Assembly (NCBI RefSeq): GCF_020734105.1
Contig: NZ_JAJAFR010000016.1
Span: forward strand, 1 to 64,000
Direction of reading: 5' to 3'
Source of the DNA: Alkalihalobacillus deserti
GTDB taxonomy: Bacteria > Bacillota > Bacilli > Bacillales > Bacillaceae_D
DNA: 64,000 nucleotides
Part shown: positions 41,302 to 52,012 of the stretch, piece after piece
Position numbering within the stretch: the first letter of the stretch is position 1
Layout of the letters: each line of letters opens with the position of its first letter
Position numbers and translations under genes: made by a program
The notes under the pieces: generated by a model
Seen by the model: the letters and a program-made list of their open reading frames with translations, nothing else
The model's database searches: none
What the model was told of the DNA's origin: nothing

Positions 41302-42810
41302 TTGGAATTAGCAACGATTATTACGTTTATTATTTATTTAGTAGGGATGCTTTTAATCGGACTAGTCGCGTACCGGTTAACTAGTAATTTATCTGATTAT
41401 GTTCTTGGTGGACGTCGTCTTGGAGGAAGTGTCGCTGCTCTTAGTGCGGGTGCATCTGATATGAGTAGTTGGTTGTTACTCGGACTACCAGGTGCAATGT
41501 ATGTTGGTGGAATGGGAGAGATCTGGATTGCAGTTGGTTTGGCAATCGGTGCTTATTTAAATTGGCAGTTTGTTGCAGCAAGACTTAGAATTTACACAGA
41601 AATAGCGAATGATTCTATTACGCTACCAGACTTTTTGGAGAATCGTTTCCATGATCGCTCGAAGGCATTGCGTATTATTTCGGCCGTTCTTATTCTTATT
41701 TTCTTTGCTTTCTATACGTCTTCAGGACTTGTAGGCGGTGCTTTGTTATTTGAAGCGTCGTTTGGTATGACTTACACGCAAGCTTTATGGATTGGTGCAT
41801 TAGTCATAATTTCATATACATTTTTAGGTGGTTTCTTAGCGGTAAGTTGGACGGACTTTTTTCAAGGAATTCTTATGTTTTTAGCTTTAATTATCGTTCC
41901 AATTGTGGCGATCTCAAGTATCGGTGGATGGAGTGAGACGATTCATGCAGTCGGAACGATTGACCCTGCATACTTAGATGCGTTTCAAGGAGCCACGTTC
42001 ATTGGTGTCGTTTCCTTACTTGCATGGGGGTTAGGTTATTTTGGTCAACCTCATATTGTCACACGTTTTATGGCTGTTAAATCTGTGAAAGAAATACCGA
42101 AAGCACGTGCTGTGGGAATGACATGGATGGTACTAGCGTTATTTGGAGCGATCTTCACAGGGTTTGTTGGGATTGCCTACTTCTCGGAAAATGGTCCTGG
42201 AGGCCAGCCTCTTGCGGATGGATCACATGAGACATTATTTATAATGTTTACTCAAGTACTCTTTAATCCGTGGGTAGCTGGGTTCCTACTGGCAGCGATT
42301 CTATCAGCCATCATGAGTACGATTGATTCGCAACTTTTAGTGTCTTCTAGTGCTCTAGCAGAAGATATCTATAAAAGATTTATTAGAAAAGACGCTTCTC
42401 AAACAGAACTTGTTTGGGTAGGTAGAATTGGCGTTGTTCTCATTGCGTTAATCGCCATCGTGCTTGCATACAACCCTGAAAGCTCCGTTCTTGATCTAGT
42501 CGGTTATGCTTGGGCTGGGTTTGGCGCTGCTTTTGGCCCTGTTCTAATCCTAGCGTTATTCTGGAAACGAATGACGCGTAACGGAGCTTTAGCTGGTATG
42601 CTCGTTGGTGGTTTAACCGTTATTCTGTGGGCGGAGCTTGATACTTGGTTCAGCTTATCAGCGGAGCAATTTCCAATTTTAGGTCTTTATGAGATTATTC
42701 CAGGTTTTATTCTCGCTTGGATTGCAATCATGGTTGTCAGTGTGCTTGGCCAAGAGCCTTCGAATGAGGTTCAGGAAGAATTTGAAAAATCAAGGAAGGA
42801 ATTACTATAG
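41302..42810 (+). CDS. opuE: Sodium/proline symporter (OpuE/PutP)
   Basis: A 502-aa sodium:solute symporter with about 13 membrane helices. SDYVLGGRRLGG near residue 32, GASDMSSWLLLGLPG (near 51, substrate and sodium site) and the FGQPHIVTRFMAVKS region near 247 are PutP-like. TTG start at 41302 uses the AAGGAGG inside the preceding small gene, so translation is probably coupled. Position just before gatC matches B. subtilis opuE, the osmotically controlled proline importer. Confidence 0.9.
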   Translation: MELATIITFIIYLVGMLLIGLVAYRLTSNLSDYVLGGRRLGGSVAALSAGASDMSSWLLLGLPGAMYVGGMGEIWIAVGLAIGAYLNWQFVAARLRIYTEIANDSITLPDFLENRFHDRSKALRIISAVLILIFFAFYTSSGLVGGALLFEASFGMTYTQALWIGALVIISYTFLGGFLAVSWTDFFQGILMFLALIIVPIVAISSIGGWSETIHAVGTIDPAYLDAFQGATFIGVVSLLAWGLGYFGQPHIVTRFMAVKSVKEIPKARAVGMTWMVLALFGAIFTGFVGIAYFSENGPGGQPLADGSHETLFIMFTQVLFNPWVAGFLLAAILSAIMSTIDSQLLVSSSALAEDIYKRFIRKDASQTELVWVGRIGVVLIALIAIVLAYNPESSVLDLVGYAWAGFGAAFGPVLILALFWKRMTRNGALAGMLVGGLTVILWAELDTWFSLSAEQFPILGLYEIIPGFILAWIAIMVVSVLGQEPSNEVQEEFEKSRKELL

Positions 42811-42818
42811 TAAGATAT

Positions 42819-42862
42819 AAATCCCCTCTTAGTCTAACAACTAAGAGGGGATTTGTTTTCTT
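42819..42862 (+). terminator. opuE terminator
   Basis: AAATCCCCTCTTAG and CTAAGAGGGGATTT form a 14-bp perfect stem, followed by GTTTTCTT. Confidence 0.92.
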
Positions 42863-42965
42863 ATGTAACTATTTCATCACTTAGGGTTTGTTGCCTATGA
42901 AAGTGTAATTTGGTATTATAATAATATTGTCAAAATGCTCGAATTTTTTCGGAGGTGAAGGAGAA

Positions 42966-43256
42966 ATGTCGCGAATCCAAGAGGAACAAGTCAAGCACGT
43001 AGCTCATCTAGCTAGACTTGCGATTACAGATGAAGAAGCGAAGATGTTTACAGAACAATTAGATGCGATTATTACATTTGCAGAGCAGCTGAACGAACTA
43101 GATACAACAGGTGTAGAACCAACTACACATGTTCTTGATATGAAGAATGTATTACGTGAGGACAAATCAGCAAAAGGACTACCAATTGAAGATGTATTAA
43201 AAAATGCACCAGATCATGAAGACGGACAAATCCGTGTACCGTCAATTATAGAATAG
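42966..43256 (+). CDS. gatC: Asp-tRNA(Asn)/Glu-tRNA(Gln) amidotransferase subunit C
   Basis: A 96-aa GatC that wraps around GatA and stabilises the GatCAB complex, which makes Gln-tRNA(Gln) by transamidation. [16 protein letters not shown] at the N-terminus and LREDKSAKG near 73 are typical. ATG 42966 follows GGTGAAGGAGAA; longer in-frame starts are rejected. First gene of gatCAB. Confidence 0.96.
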   Translation: MSRIQEEQVKHVAHLARLAITDEEAKMFTEQLDAIITFAEQLNELDTTGVEPTTHVLDMKNVLREDKSAKGLPIEDVLKNAPDHEDGQIRVPSIIE

Positions 43257-43274
43257 TAGGGGAGGACAAGCTTC

Positions 43275-44732
43275 ATGTCTTTATTTGACCATAAGATGTC
43301 AGAGCTACATACAATGCTTCTAAACAAAGAAGTGAAAGTCTCTGATCTCGTTGATGAATCATACAAGCGCATTGCTGAAGTAGACGGCAAAGTTAAAGCG
43401 TTTGTCACATTAAACGAAGAAAAGGCACGCGCTTATGCGAGTGAGTTGGATGAAGCTCTTAGCTCAAACAGCGAACGCGGTCTTTTATTTGGAATGCCAA
43501 TCGGAGTGAAAGATAACATCGTAACAAAAAACCTACGGACAACTTGTTCAAGTCGTATTCTAGAGAATTTTGATCCGATTTATGATGCTACTGTTGTGCA
43601 AAAGCTAAGAGGCGCTCAAGCAATCACAATTGGTAAGCTGAATATGGACGAATTTGCGATGGGGTCTTCTACAGAGAACTCTGCCCTTCAAGAAACGAGA
43701 AATCCTTGGAATCTAGATACGGTACCAGGTGGTTCGAGTGGTGGTTCAGCGGCAGCAGTTGCGGCTGGAGAAGTTCCTTTTTCTTTAGGATCAGACACAG
43801 GTGGATCGATTCGTCAGCCAGCTTCGTTTTGTGGTGTCGTTGGATTAAAACCTACATATGGACGAGTATCACGTTACGGATTAGTGGCCTTTGCCTCATC
43901 ACTTGATCAAATTGGTCCAATCACTCGTAACGTAGAAGATAATGCTTATTTGTTACAAACGATTACAGGCATAGACCCAATGGACTCAACGTCTGCTAAT
44001 GTCGAAGTACCGGACTTTTTATCTGCTCTTACTGGTGATGTGAAAGGACTAAAAATTGCTGTTCCAAAAGAGTATCTAGGTGAGGGCGTACAAGAAGAAG
44101 TAAAGCAATCTGTCCTTGCTTCTTTAAAAGTACTTGAGGATCAAGGTGCTACATGGGAAGAGGTATCTCTACCCCACTCTAAATACGCGCTTGCGACCTA
44201 TTATTTGATTTCTTCTTCTGAAGCTTCGGCGAACCTTTCTCGCTTTGATGGTGTTCGTTATGGCTACCGTACAGATAACGCAGAAAACCTTCTTGAGATG
44301 TATAAGCAGACTCGTGCGGAAGGCTTCGGAAATGAAGTGAAGCGTCGTATCATGCTTGGAACCTTTGCGTTAAGCTCTGGTTATTATGATGCCTACTATA
44401 AAAAAGCACAGCAAGTACGTACGTTAATTAAACAAGATTTCGAAAAAGTTTTTGAGGAATACGATGTAATCATTGGACCTACAACGCCAACACCTGCGTT
44501 TAAAATCGGCGAAAACACAAAAGACCCATTAACAATGTATGCAAATGACATCTTAACCATTCCAGTTAACCTTGCTGGTGTTCCGGGAATTTCTGTCCCT
44601 TGTGGGTTTAAAGATGGCCTTCCACTTGGGTTACAAATTATTGGTAAACATTTTGATGAAAGCACCGTTTATCGTGTGGCACATTCTTTTGAACAAGCAA
44701 CAGATTATCACACGAAAAAACCGACGTTATAA
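43275..44732 (+). CDS. gatA: Glutamyl-tRNA(Gln) amidotransferase subunit A
   Basis: A 485-aa amidase-signature enzyme hydrolysing glutamine to supply ammonia. The Lys of the Ser-cisSer-Lys triad is in GVKDN near residue 79. The two serines lie in [15 protein letters not shown] (near 153) and [16 protein letters not shown] (near 172). Length and order are standard. AGGGGAGGACAAGCTTC precedes the ATG. Confidence 0.97.
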   Translation: MSLFDHKMSELHTMLLNKEVKVSDLVDESYKRIAEVDGKVKAFVTLNEEKARAYASELDEALSSNSERGLLFGMPIGVKDNIVTKNLRTTCSSRILENFDPIYDATVVQKLRGAQAITIGKLNMDEFAMGSSTENSALQETRNPWNLDTVPGGSSGGSAAAVAAGEVPFSLGSDTGGSIRQPASFCGVVGLKPTYGRVSRYGLVAFASSLDQIGPITRNVEDNAYLLQTITGIDPMDSTSANVEVPDFLSALTGDVKGLKIAVPKEYLGEGVQEEVKQSVLASLKVLEDQGATWEEVSLPHSKYALATYYLISSSEASANLSRFDGVRYGYRTDNAENLLEMYKQTRAEGFGNEVKRRIMLGTFALSSGYYDAYYKKAQQVRTLIKQDFEKVFEEYDVIIGPTTPTPAFKIGENTKDPLTMYANDILTIPVNLAGVPGISVPCGFKDGLPLGLQIIGKHFDESTVYRVAHSFEQATDYHTKKPTL

Positions 44733-44747
44733 GGGGGGAGACAAGCG

Positions 44748-46178
44748 ATGAATTTCGAAACCATTATCGGACTTGAGGTCCACGTTGAATTAAAGACAGA
44801 ATCGAAAATTTTTTCAGCTAGTCCGAACCATTTCGGCTCAGAGCCGAATGCGAATACTAGTGTAATCGATCTTGGATATCCAGGCGTTTTACCAGTATTA
44901 AATAAGTCAGCTGTTGAATTCGCAATGAAAGCAGCTATGGCTCTTAATTGTGAAGTAGCCACTGATACCAAATTTGACCGTAAAAACTACTTTTATCCTG
45001 ATAATCCAAAGGCTTACCAAATCTCTCAGTTTGATAAGCCAATTGGAGAGCATGGTTGGATCGAGATTGAGGTAGATGGCTATAAAAAACGAATTGGAAT
45101 CACACGTCTTCATTTAGAAGAAGATGCTGGTAAGTTGACTCACTCTGGCAATGGTTATTCCCTTGTAGATTACAATCGTCAAGGGACACCACTAATTGAG
45201 ATTGTATCTGAGCCTGATATTCGTACACCAGCAGAAGCTTATGCTTATTTAGAGAAGCTAAAAGCGATCGTTCAATACACGGGTGTCTCTGATTGTAAAA
45301 TGGAAGAGGGCTCACTTCGTTGTGATGCGAATATTTCTCTTCGTCCAGTTGGACAAGAGAAATTCGGAACAAAAGCAGAACTTAAAAACTTGAACTCATT
45401 CAACTTTGTACGAAAAGGTCTTGAGTATGAAGAGAAGCGTCAAGAGCAAGTGCTTCTCTCAGGTGGCATTATTGAACAAGAAACACGGCGTTTTGATGAA
45501 GCGGCTAACAAAACTGTCCTAATGCGTGTAAAAGAAGGTTCGGATGATTACCGTTACTTTCCAGAGCCGGATCTAGTTGACTTATACATTGATGAAGAAT
45601 GGAAAGCTCGTATTCGCTCTGAAATTCCTGAGCTTCCAGATGGAAGAAAGAAACGCTATGTCGACGAACTTGGATTACCAGCTTATGATGCAGCGGTCTT
45701 AACCTTAACGAAGGAAATGGCTGATTTCTTTGAAGAGACAATTGGACAAGGTGCAGGAGCAAAGCAAGCTTCTAACTGGTTAATGGGTGAAGTATCAGCT
45801 TATTTAAATGCTGAACAAAAAGAACTTCAAGAAGTACCTCTTACTCCTAAAGGCTTAGCAGGTATGATCGACCTGATTGAAAAAGGGACAATCTCTTCTA
45901 AAATTGCCAAAAAAGTTTTTAAGGAATTGATTGAAAACGGTGGAGAGGCTGAACAAATCGTTAAAGATAAAGGTCTTGTTCAAATCTCTGACGAAGGTGC
46001 ACTTTTGAAGATGGTGACTGAGGTTCTCGACAACAACGTACAATCGATTGAGGACTATAAAAACGGGAAAGAACGAGCAATTGGCTTCCTCGTTGGTCAA
46101 ATTATGAAGGCGTCAAAAGGAAAAGCGAATCCTCCATTGGTGAACAAACTGTTGCTTGAGGAAATAGCGAAGCGTTAA
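44748..46178 (+). CDS. gatB: Aspartyl/glutamyl-tRNA amidotransferase subunit B
   Basis: A 476-aa GatB, the kinase/transamidase subunit recognising misacylated t[13 protein letters not shown], the [17 protein letters not shown] segment near 79 and SLRCDANIS near 187 are typical. A C-terminal helical YqeY-like tail domain binds tRNA. Preceded by AAGGGGGGAGAC. Confidence 0.97.
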   Translation: MNFETIIGLEVHVELKTESKIFSASPNHFGSEPNANTSVIDLGYPGVLPVLNKSAVEFAMKAAMALNCEVATDTKFDRKNYFYPDNPKAYQISQFDKPIGEHGWIEIEVDGYKKRIGITRLHLEEDAGKLTHSGNGYSLVDYNRQGTPLIEIVSEPDIRTPAEAYAYLEKLKAIVQYTGVSDCKMEEGSLRCDANISLRPVGQEKFGTKAELKNLNSFNFVRKGLEYEEKRQEQVLLSGGIIEQETRRFDEAANKTVLMRVKEGSDDYRYFPEPDLVDLYIDEEWKARIRSEIPELPDGRKKRYVDELGLPAYDAAVLTLTKEMADFFEETIGQGAGAKQASNWLMGEVSAYLNAEQKELQEVPLTPKGLAGMIDLIEKGTISSKIAKKVFKELIENGGEAEQIVKDKGLVQISDEGALLKMVTEVLDNNVQSIEDYKNGKERAIGFLVGQIMKASKGKANPPLVNKLLLEEIAKR

Positions 46179-46230
46179 TTGAGATTGATCAACATGTATA
46201 GATTTTAAGCCAACATTAATTAGTGTTATA

Positions 46231-46268
46231 GATCTGGTTTCTCTAACTATAGAGAAATCAGATTTTTT
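46231..46268 (+). terminator. gatCAB terminator
   Basis: ATCTGGTTTCTCTA pairs with TAGAGAAATCAGAT, then a T tract. Confidence 0.88.
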
Positions 46269-46374
46269 AGTAGAACGTGTGTATGAGTTTGTGAACAGGG
46301 ATCTTTTAAGGTACAATAAAACAAGTAGTGACAAAATTTGGAGATAATTACGTTAATAAAGTAGGGGATCTACA

Positions 46375-47277
46375 ATGAAAAGAGCTCGGCTTATTTATAA
46401 TCCAACGTCTGGGCGTGAACAAATACGGAAAAGTTTAGCTTATATATTAGAGCGACTCGAAAAAGCAGGGTATGAGACTTCGGCACATGCGACAACGGGT
46501 GAAGGCTGTGCAAAGCGAGCCGCCCGCAAAGCGGGAGAAAACGGTTATGACTTAGTGATTGCCGCCGGTGGAGATGGAACGATTTTTGAAGTGGTAAATG
46601 GTTTAGCCGCCTTAAAAGAAAGACCAAGCCTTGGTCTAATCCCTGCAGGTACGACAAATGATTTTGCTAGAGCTCTTCATATTCCTCGGGATATTCAAAA
46701 AGCCTGCGATGTTCTTTGTGGAGATCACTTCGAACCGATTGATATTGGACGAGCTGGTGATCGTTACTTTATCAACATCGCAGCAGGAGGAACGTTAACA
46801 GAGTTAACGTATGAAGTTCCTAGTAAGCTGAAGACAGTAGTAGGTCAACTAGCTTATTATATTAAAGGACTTGAAAAACTCCCTCAAGTAACCCCAAGAA
46901 AGGTCAAGATTGAATATGACGGAAAGTTATTTGAAGGAGAAATTATGTTGTTTCTTGTTTCCAATACGAATTCGGTAGGTGGATTTGAGAAACTCGCTCC
47001 AGATGCTTCATTGCAAGATGGAATGTTTGACTTTATTGTCGTGAAAAAGCTTTCTTTCCCAGAATTTCTACACCTATCTACGTTAGCTCTTAGAGGCGAA
47101 CATATTCATCATCCGAAAGTCATATATGTTCATGCAAATCGCATTAAAGTAGAGGTTGAAGGCGATATGCAACTAAATTTAGATGGAGAGCATGGTGGGG
47201 CATTACCGACTGAATTTGTAAATTTGTATCAACATTTTCAAATGCTGACACCAAAAGATCGTAAGCTACGAAGATAG
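46375..47277 (+). CDS. dgkB: Diacylglycerol kinase DgkB (YerQ)
   Basis: A 300-aa soluble lipid kinase returning diacylglycerol from lipoteichoic acid synthesis to phosphatidic acid; essential in B. subtilis. LIYNPTSGRE at the N-terminus, AAGGDGTIFEVVNGL near residue 63 (nucleotide site) and GTTNDFARAL near 92 mark the DAGK catalytic domain; NLDGEHGG near 268 is the conserved C-terminal motif. AGGGGATC precedes the ATG. Synteny with gatB and rlmCD supports it. Confidence 0.95.
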   Translation: MKRARLIYNPTSGREQIRKSLAYILERLEKAGYETSAHATTGEGCAKRAARKAGENGYDLVIAAGGDGTIFEVVNGLAALKERPSLGLIPAGTTNDFARALHIPRDIQKACDVLCGDHFEPIDIGRAGDRYFINIAAGGTLTELTYEVPSKLKTVVGQLAYYIKGLEKLPQVTPRKVKIEYDGKLFEGEIMLFLVSNTNSVGGFEKLAPDASLQDGMFDFIVVKKLSFPEFLHLSTLALRGEHIHHPKVIYVHANRIKVEVEGDMQLNLDGEHGGALPTEFVNLYQHFQMLTPKDRKLRR

Positions 47278-47520
47278 CTTTTTCTAGATGGAACCTTCCT
47301 ATTAGTTGTAAGGGGTGCAGTTCTAGGAGAGAAAACGTTAAATACATGACTTAATAACATGGTAATTGGTCGTTTATTTAACAACCAATAACACTATAAT
47401 TAAACGCTTGGATACAATATCTGAGCGTTCTTTACTATATTAACTTACTTAAAACGCCTGTTCGTTACAGAGAGGTTGATTTCTACTTTGTGTCCGCATA
47501 ACATTCATATGTGAAACTAA

Positions 47521-47698
47521 CGGACATCAGATACGCTATTTGCTTAAAATCATTACTATTGGTAAGGTTTGAGGACACCAGATCCGTTATCGAATGAAAA
47601 TCAAAGGAAAATGCCCTTCATACAGACGAATAACGAATCCTGTGTCCGGTAGATCCACAAATAAGCTCTTTCTCACAAAATAACGGAACCTATGTCCG
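47521..47698. repeat. Cluster of four 19-bp repeats in head-to-head arrangement
   Basis: Two direct copies (CGGACATCAGATACGCTAT at 47521; AGGACACCAGATCCGTTAT at 47572) are followed by two inverted copies (ATAACGAATCCTGTGTCCG at 47630; ATAACGGAACCTATGTCCG at 47680). Start-to-start distances are 51 and 50 bp within each pair. Spacers differ in sequence. A fifth partial copy, TGTGTCCGCATAAC, lies near 47490. The pairs could form a large cruciform or stem. Confidence 0.75.
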
Positions 47699-48007
47699 TA
47701 CATAAACTAAAATCGGTAATTTTTATAAGACAGCTTGTTAAAGTATCATGCTTCGTTAAATAGTTGATACTAGCATATTAACATAAAACCCCATAAATCC
47801 TTGGTAACGCCTCTATAAATAGTAGTTAATTAACAGTCGTTTTTACACAAGTTTTAATAAGTGAATAATAGATATTAGCACTTTACCTTGCTAATTCTTA
47901 TGTTAAAAACTAAAAAATGCTGATATAACAAGGAAAAGAAGAAGACAAAATCTTATTCGATTTGGTCTTAAAATAGGTGTTATTTTGTGATTTTCTCTCC
48001 TGAAACT

Positions 48008-48040
48008 GAACCCGTTACTATTAGTGGAGGGTTCTTTTTT
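48008..48040 (+). terminator. Orphan terminator upstream of rlmCD
   Basis: GAACCC pairs with GGGTTC, with a further small ACT/AGT stem inside, followed by six Ts. No protein gene feeds into it. Confidence 0.75.
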
Positions 48041-48148
48041 CTAAGAACAAGAAAGAAAGACGAGCTCTCTAATACGTCGACATTTCGAGTAATTCTTTGA
48101 TTGTGGTACAATAACAAAACGAATAGACCTAAAAGGACGGAATTGAGA

Positions 48149-49537
48149 ATGAAACAACAAGTACCGGTTAAAAAAAATGATCAGCTTCAGGTAACGATTG
48201 AAGATTTAACACATGAAGGAGCTGGAGTTGCAAAAGTAAATGGCTACACATTATTTGTTCCCCAAGCTTTACCAGGGGAAACAGTTAAAATTAAAGTAGT
48301 GAAAACGAATAAAGGCTATGGCTTTGCTCGCTTACTTGAAATACAAGAGGCGAGTGAACATCGTGTTGAACCACCTTGTCCGATCTATCATCAGTGCGGC
48401 GGTTGTCAAATTCAACATTTAAGCTATGAGGCTCAGCTAGTCTCGAAACAAAAGCAAGTGAGAGACGTATTAGAACGAATTGGCAGTCTTATAGAAGTAA
48501 CCGTTCATCCTACAATGGGAATGGAAAATCCTTGGCGTTATCGGAACAAAGCACAAGTGCCAGTTGGTGAAGAAGGCGGCCTTGTCATTGCAGGGTTTTA
48601 TCAAGAACGAAGCCATCGCATTATTGATATGAATGAATGCTTGATTCAACATGAAGACAATGATCAAATCATCCGAGTCGTTAAAAAGATTGCCAATAAA
48701 CACGGAATTCGTGGCTATGATGAAGAAAAGCATCGTGGAATCTTAAGACATGTGGTGGCACGCATTGGGAAGATTACTAATGAAGTTATGGTCGTCTTAG
48801 TGACAAGAGGAAAAGAACTCCCAAACAAAAAAGCGATCATCGATGAAATCCTAGCTGAAGTGCCAAACGTAAAATCAATTGTTCAAAACATCAATACGAA
48901 ACGAACCAATGTTATTTTTGGTGATAAAACCATCGTTCTATGGGGCGATGAATACATCCATGATTATATAGGTGATATTAAATTTGCGATATCAGCTCGT
49001 TCCTTCTATCAAGTTAACCCTGAACAAACCAAAGTACTCTATGATCAAGCGCTGAAATATGCAGAATTAACAGGTCAGGAAACGGTCATTGATGCTTATT
49101 GCGGAATTGGAACCATCTCACTATTCCTAGCTCAAAAAGCAAAGCATGTCTATGGTGTAGAAATAGTCCCTGATGCGATTGCTGATGCCAAGCGAAATGC
49201 TAAGTTAAACGGCTTTACGAATGTTGATTTTGCTGTTGGAGAAGCAGAGAAGGTCATGCCGTGGTGGTATGCACAAGGAATACGTGCAGATGTAGTCGTC
49301 GTTGATCCCCCTCGAAAAGGTTGCGACCAAGAACTGCTAGAAACGATTCTATCGATGAAGCCGGAGCGCGTGGTTTATGTATCCTGCAATCCAGCTACCT
49401 TAGCAAGGGATTTGAAAATCTTAGAGGCTGGTGGGTATAAGACGAAGGAAGTACAACCGGTGGATATGTTTCCGCATTCGACCCACGTTGAGTGCGTCTC
49501 GCAGATAGTTTTAAAAGAAGCAGAATCCCCAAAATAG
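48149..49537 (+). CDS. rlmCD: 23S rRNA (uracil-5-)-methyltransferase RlmCD
   Basis: A 462-aa RumA-type enzyme; the B. subtilis orthologue (YefA) methylates U747 and U1939 of 23S rRNA. The N-terminal TRAM domain (residues 9-62) is followed by Fe-S cluster cysteines in [14 protein letters not shown] near 76-90. The SAM motif [14 protein letters not shown] is near 314, the DPPRKGCD motif near 390 and catalytic Cys in [12 protein letters not shown] near 413. ATG 48149 after AAAGGACGG is preferred to a distant GTG at 48101. The gene's 3' end is a known insertion point for mobile elements in Firmicutes. Confidence 0.95.
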   Translation: MKQQVPVKKNDQLQVTIEDLTHEGAGVAKVNGYTLFVPQALPGETVKIKVVKTNKGYGFARLLEIQEASEHRVEPPCPIYHQCGGCQIQHLSYEAQLVSKQKQVRDVLERIGSLIEVTVHPTMGMENPWRYRNKAQVPVGEEGGLVIAGFYQERSHRIIDMNECLIQHEDNDQIIRVVKKIANKHGIRGYDEEKHRGILRHVVARIGKITNEVMVVLVTRGKELPNKKAIIDEILAEVPNVKSIVQNINTKRTNVIFGDKTIVLWGDEYIHDYIGDIKFAISARSFYQVNPEQTKVLYDQALKYAELTGQETVIDAYCGIGTISLFLAQKAKHVYGVEIVPDAIADAKRNAKLNGFTNVDFAVGEAEKVMPWWYAQGIRADVVVVDPPRKGCDQELLETILSMKPERVVYVSCNPATLARDLKILEAGGYKTKEVQPVDMFPHSTHVECVSQIVLKEAESPK

Positions 49538-49556
49538 GGGATTCCTGCTGTGTTTA
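49520..49556. terminator. Shared terminator of rlmCD and the recombinase gene
   Basis: GCAGAATCCCC pairs with GGGGATTCCTGC (one bulge), spanning the rlmCD stop. It could act in both directions; T-rich tracts lie on each side. Confidence 0.75.
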
Positions 49557-51032
49557 TTTGATTTTTGGAGCTGAAAACCGATAGTGGATTATAGGCGCTC
49601 CATCAGCTTTTACTTCAATACGATTAATTAAACGATGTAAAATCTCTGGTTTTAACTCATCAAAGTTTAGAAAATGAAGTAATTCTTGTTTTAACAACTC
49701 GATGTTATCCACTGTTTTTTCACTTGCCATTGCTGTAAGTAAATCGGTCTTTTTCTCGACTAACTCTTTAATTTCAATATTATTAACTTCAACAATTTCG
49801 CGGTATTCCTCTTGAGTAATAATCTCTTCGGCTAACATATTAATGTATTTTCTTTTTAGACCCTTTATTATATTGACTTGGTTCTCAACTTTATCGAGTT
49901 GCTTTTGAAGGCTTTGCTTCGATTTCTTTGATTGAGCTTCTAACTGCTTAACGTATCGCTCTTGATAAATTTCTTTTACTAACTTTTGAATGTCAGTTAA
50001 TACAGTATCTGTGAGTAAATCTTCTTTAATTGAATGACTACTACATGCCTTTTTACCGTGCCGTGCATAATTTCCACATACATAACCCTTTCGGTTACTA
50101 CGGTACCACATTCCTTTTCCGCAATCAGAGCAGAATAGAACATTCGTAAAAAGATGTTTCTTTGGTGCCGTTATAAACTTAGTGCGAATTTTCAATTGCT
50201 GCTGGACCGCATCAAACACATCCCGTGGGATTATGGCTTCATGCGTATCTTTAACGATAATTTGATTTTCCTGTTCAACTTGTCTCCTTTTCTTACTTGT
50301 AACACTGACAGTAGTTGAACGATTTTGTACTAAGTCCCCAACGTAATGAGGATTAGTAAGAATAAGCTTAATGGTTGAATCATTCCATTTATCTCCTGCA
50401 TTCTTTTTACCAGCTAAATCAGCTGGTGTTGAAATGCCTTCATTGTACAGCCTTCTTGCGATACTTTGTCTACCACTTCCAGCTAGATACTCTTCAAAGA
50501 TCCTTTTTACAATACTAGAGGTAATATCATCTCTAACATACAGTGTTCCTTCTCGAACCTCATATCCATATGGGGGATTAGAACCCTTGAAAAGCCCTTT
50601 TTTGGCTCTAGTTCGTAAGGTCTCTTTCACCCGATTCGATGTATTTTGAGATTCCTGTTCATACATCCAGGCATATAAACCAAACATGTTAGTGTTACCT
50701 GTCAAAGTATTAATCGCATTATCTAAAGTGATGATATGGATCCCTTGATTCTCGCAAAGGTTTTTAATTTTGTAGGATAGTTCTCCATTGCGGGCTAGAC
50801 GAGAAAGTTCTTTAGCTAAGATGATATCGAACTTTTTTGCCTGAGCCTCTTCAATCATCTTTTGAAGGTTTTTTCTTTTTCCCGTAGTTCCTGTCTGGAC
50901 ATCCACATAAAATTCATATATGTCCCATCCTTTTTCTTCAACATACCTGTAAAAAAGCTCCTTTTGGTATTTTAACGATGCTTTTTGCTCCTCTTTATCA
51001 GTCGAAACTCGAATGTATATTGCACATCTCAT
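49554..51032 (-). CDS. Large serine recombinase (site-specific integrase/resolvase family)
   Basis: A 492-aa protein with an N-terminal resolvase domain (residues 1-140, catalytic Ser10 in YIRVSTDKEEQ and LAKELSRLARN near 72), a Recombinase domain (about 160-270, PPYGYEVREGT), a zinc ribbon (CSDCGKGMWY to HGKKACSS, near 306-335) and a coiled coil (about 365-445) typical of large serine integrases. RBS AAAGGAAATGATG precedes the ATG. It converges on rlmCD with only a shared terminator between. B. subtilis has recombinase gene yefB at the same place. Shorter than many phage integrases, but all domains are present. Confidence 0.92.
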   Translation of the reverse strand: MRCAIYIRVSTDKEEQKASLKYQKELFYRYVEEKGWDIYEFYVDVQTGTTGKRKNLQKMIEEAQAKKFDIILAKELSRLARNGELSYKIKNLCENQGIHIITLDNAINTLTGNTNMFGLYAWMYEQESQNTSNRVKETLRTRAKKGLFKGSNPPYGYEVREGTLYVRDDITSSIVKRIFEEYLAGSGRQSIARRLYNEGISTPADLAGKKNAGDKWNDSTIKLILTNPHYVGDLVQNRSTTVSVTSKKRRQVEQENQIIVKDTHEAIIPRDVFDAVQQQLKIRTKFITAPKKHLFTNVLFCSDCGKGMWYRSNRKGYVCGNYARHGKKACSSHSIKEDLLTDTVLTDIQKLVKEIYQERYVKQLEAQSKKSKQSLQKQLDKVENQVNIIKGLKRKYINMLAEEIITQEEYREIVEVNNIEIKELVEKKTDLLTAMASEKTVDNIELLKQELLHFLNFDELKPEILHRLINRIEVKADGAPIIHYRFSAPKIK

Positions 51033-51376
51033 TCTTACATCATTTCCTTTATGAGTAATTTGAGATGTAGCAGTGTTTACCTTAATAACATTATGGACAG
51101 GACAGCTAAAATTATAAGGTACCTTGATTCATAAGTTGAAACATTAAGTAAAAGTATTTTTTATATTCTATAATCGGTCCAGATTGTGGAGTAGCTATTC
51201 ATTACGTAGTAGACGGATACTGCGCAGCAAACAACTTCACTTTCAAGTGCCTTTGTGAATGAGTGTAGTTTTGTATATTAATCCAGAGTAGAAATATTTA
51301 AATTTTGGGGATTGGGTAATTTTGAGTATTCAACAAAAAAACACTAACCTTTATAAATGGAATCTGTGTTTCTTTG
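51033..51376. other. 340-bp spacer upstream of the recombinase gene
   Basis: No gene is seen. The right part contains a weak minus-strand hairpin (AAACAC ... GTGTTTTTTT, 51336-51376) that may end the DUF2200 transcript. A half of the element's attachment site might lie here or near 49540, but no direct repeat of the rlmCD end was found. Confidence 0.45.
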
Positions 51377-51727
51377 TTATTTCCGCAAAATCTTCTCTAG
51401 CGCTTTTCCTTTTGCTAACTCATCGATAAGTTTGTCCAAATAGCGAATTTCCTGCATAGTTGGTTCTTCGATGTCTTCCACTTGGACACCGCAGACTACA
51501 TCTTTGATCAAAGCCCTCGAAGGATTCAGTTGAGGAGCTTCCGCAAAGAAGGTTTCAAAGTCTGTCTGTTTTTCCAGTTGTGCTTCTAACTCTTCCTGGT
51601 TATACCCTGTCAACCAATGGGTGATTTCATCGACTTCTGTTTTGGAACGTCCTTTTTTCTCCGCCTTCGTAACATAATGGGGATAGACACTTGTGACACT
51701 CATTCTATAGATCTTATGTTTGGCCAT
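51377..51727 (-). CDS. DUF2200 domain-containing protein
   Basis: A 116-aa protein matching DUF2200: [19 protein letters not shown], then [20 protein letters not shown] near 29, and a C-terminal helix. AAGGGAGGGTGTATC gives an excellent RBS. Function is unknown. It stands alone on the minus strand between the recombinase and the divergent DUF2975 gene. Confidence 0.9.
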   Translation of the reverse strand: MAKHKIYRMSVTSVYPHYVTKAEKKGRSKTEVDEITHWLTGYNQEELEAQLEKQTDFETFFAEAPQLNPSRALIKDVVCGVQVEDIEEPTMQEIRYLDKLIDELAKGKALEKILRK

Positions 51728-52012
51728 GATACACCCTCCCTTATAGGGTTTTCTTTATTATAGTACAAAAATATGCGGGTTCAAACGAAGTACCAGTCAA
51801 TTAATTATGGACTAAACCCTTACCAATCTGATGTATAAGTTATAAAATTTAACAATTTAAAGTAGAGCGTTTTTTTGAATGAAGAATGCTTTTTATTTGT
51901 GCAGAAACAAAACCTAATAATAAAAATTTCATTAAATTTAATAAATATTTATTGTAAAACGATAAAAAATATATTAAAATCAAAATCAAAACAAATAAGT
52001 GAGGTGCTTTAA

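Larger units (their letters stand above)
47278..48148. other. 870-bp intergenic region between dgkB and rlmCD
   Basis: No protein gene is supported. The region contains four 19-bp repeats (47521-47698) and an orphan terminator at 48008-48040. A short transcript ending at that terminator, beginning anywhere in 47700-47990, is possible. The rlmCD promoter is probably near 48090-48116 (TTGATTGTGGTACAATAA). Confidence 0.55.

Noticed and set aside
47485..47700. Possible CRISPR array
   Set aside because: Repeats are only 19 bp, imperfect, and half are inverted; spacers are about 31 bp but the orientation change and lack of cas genes rule it out.
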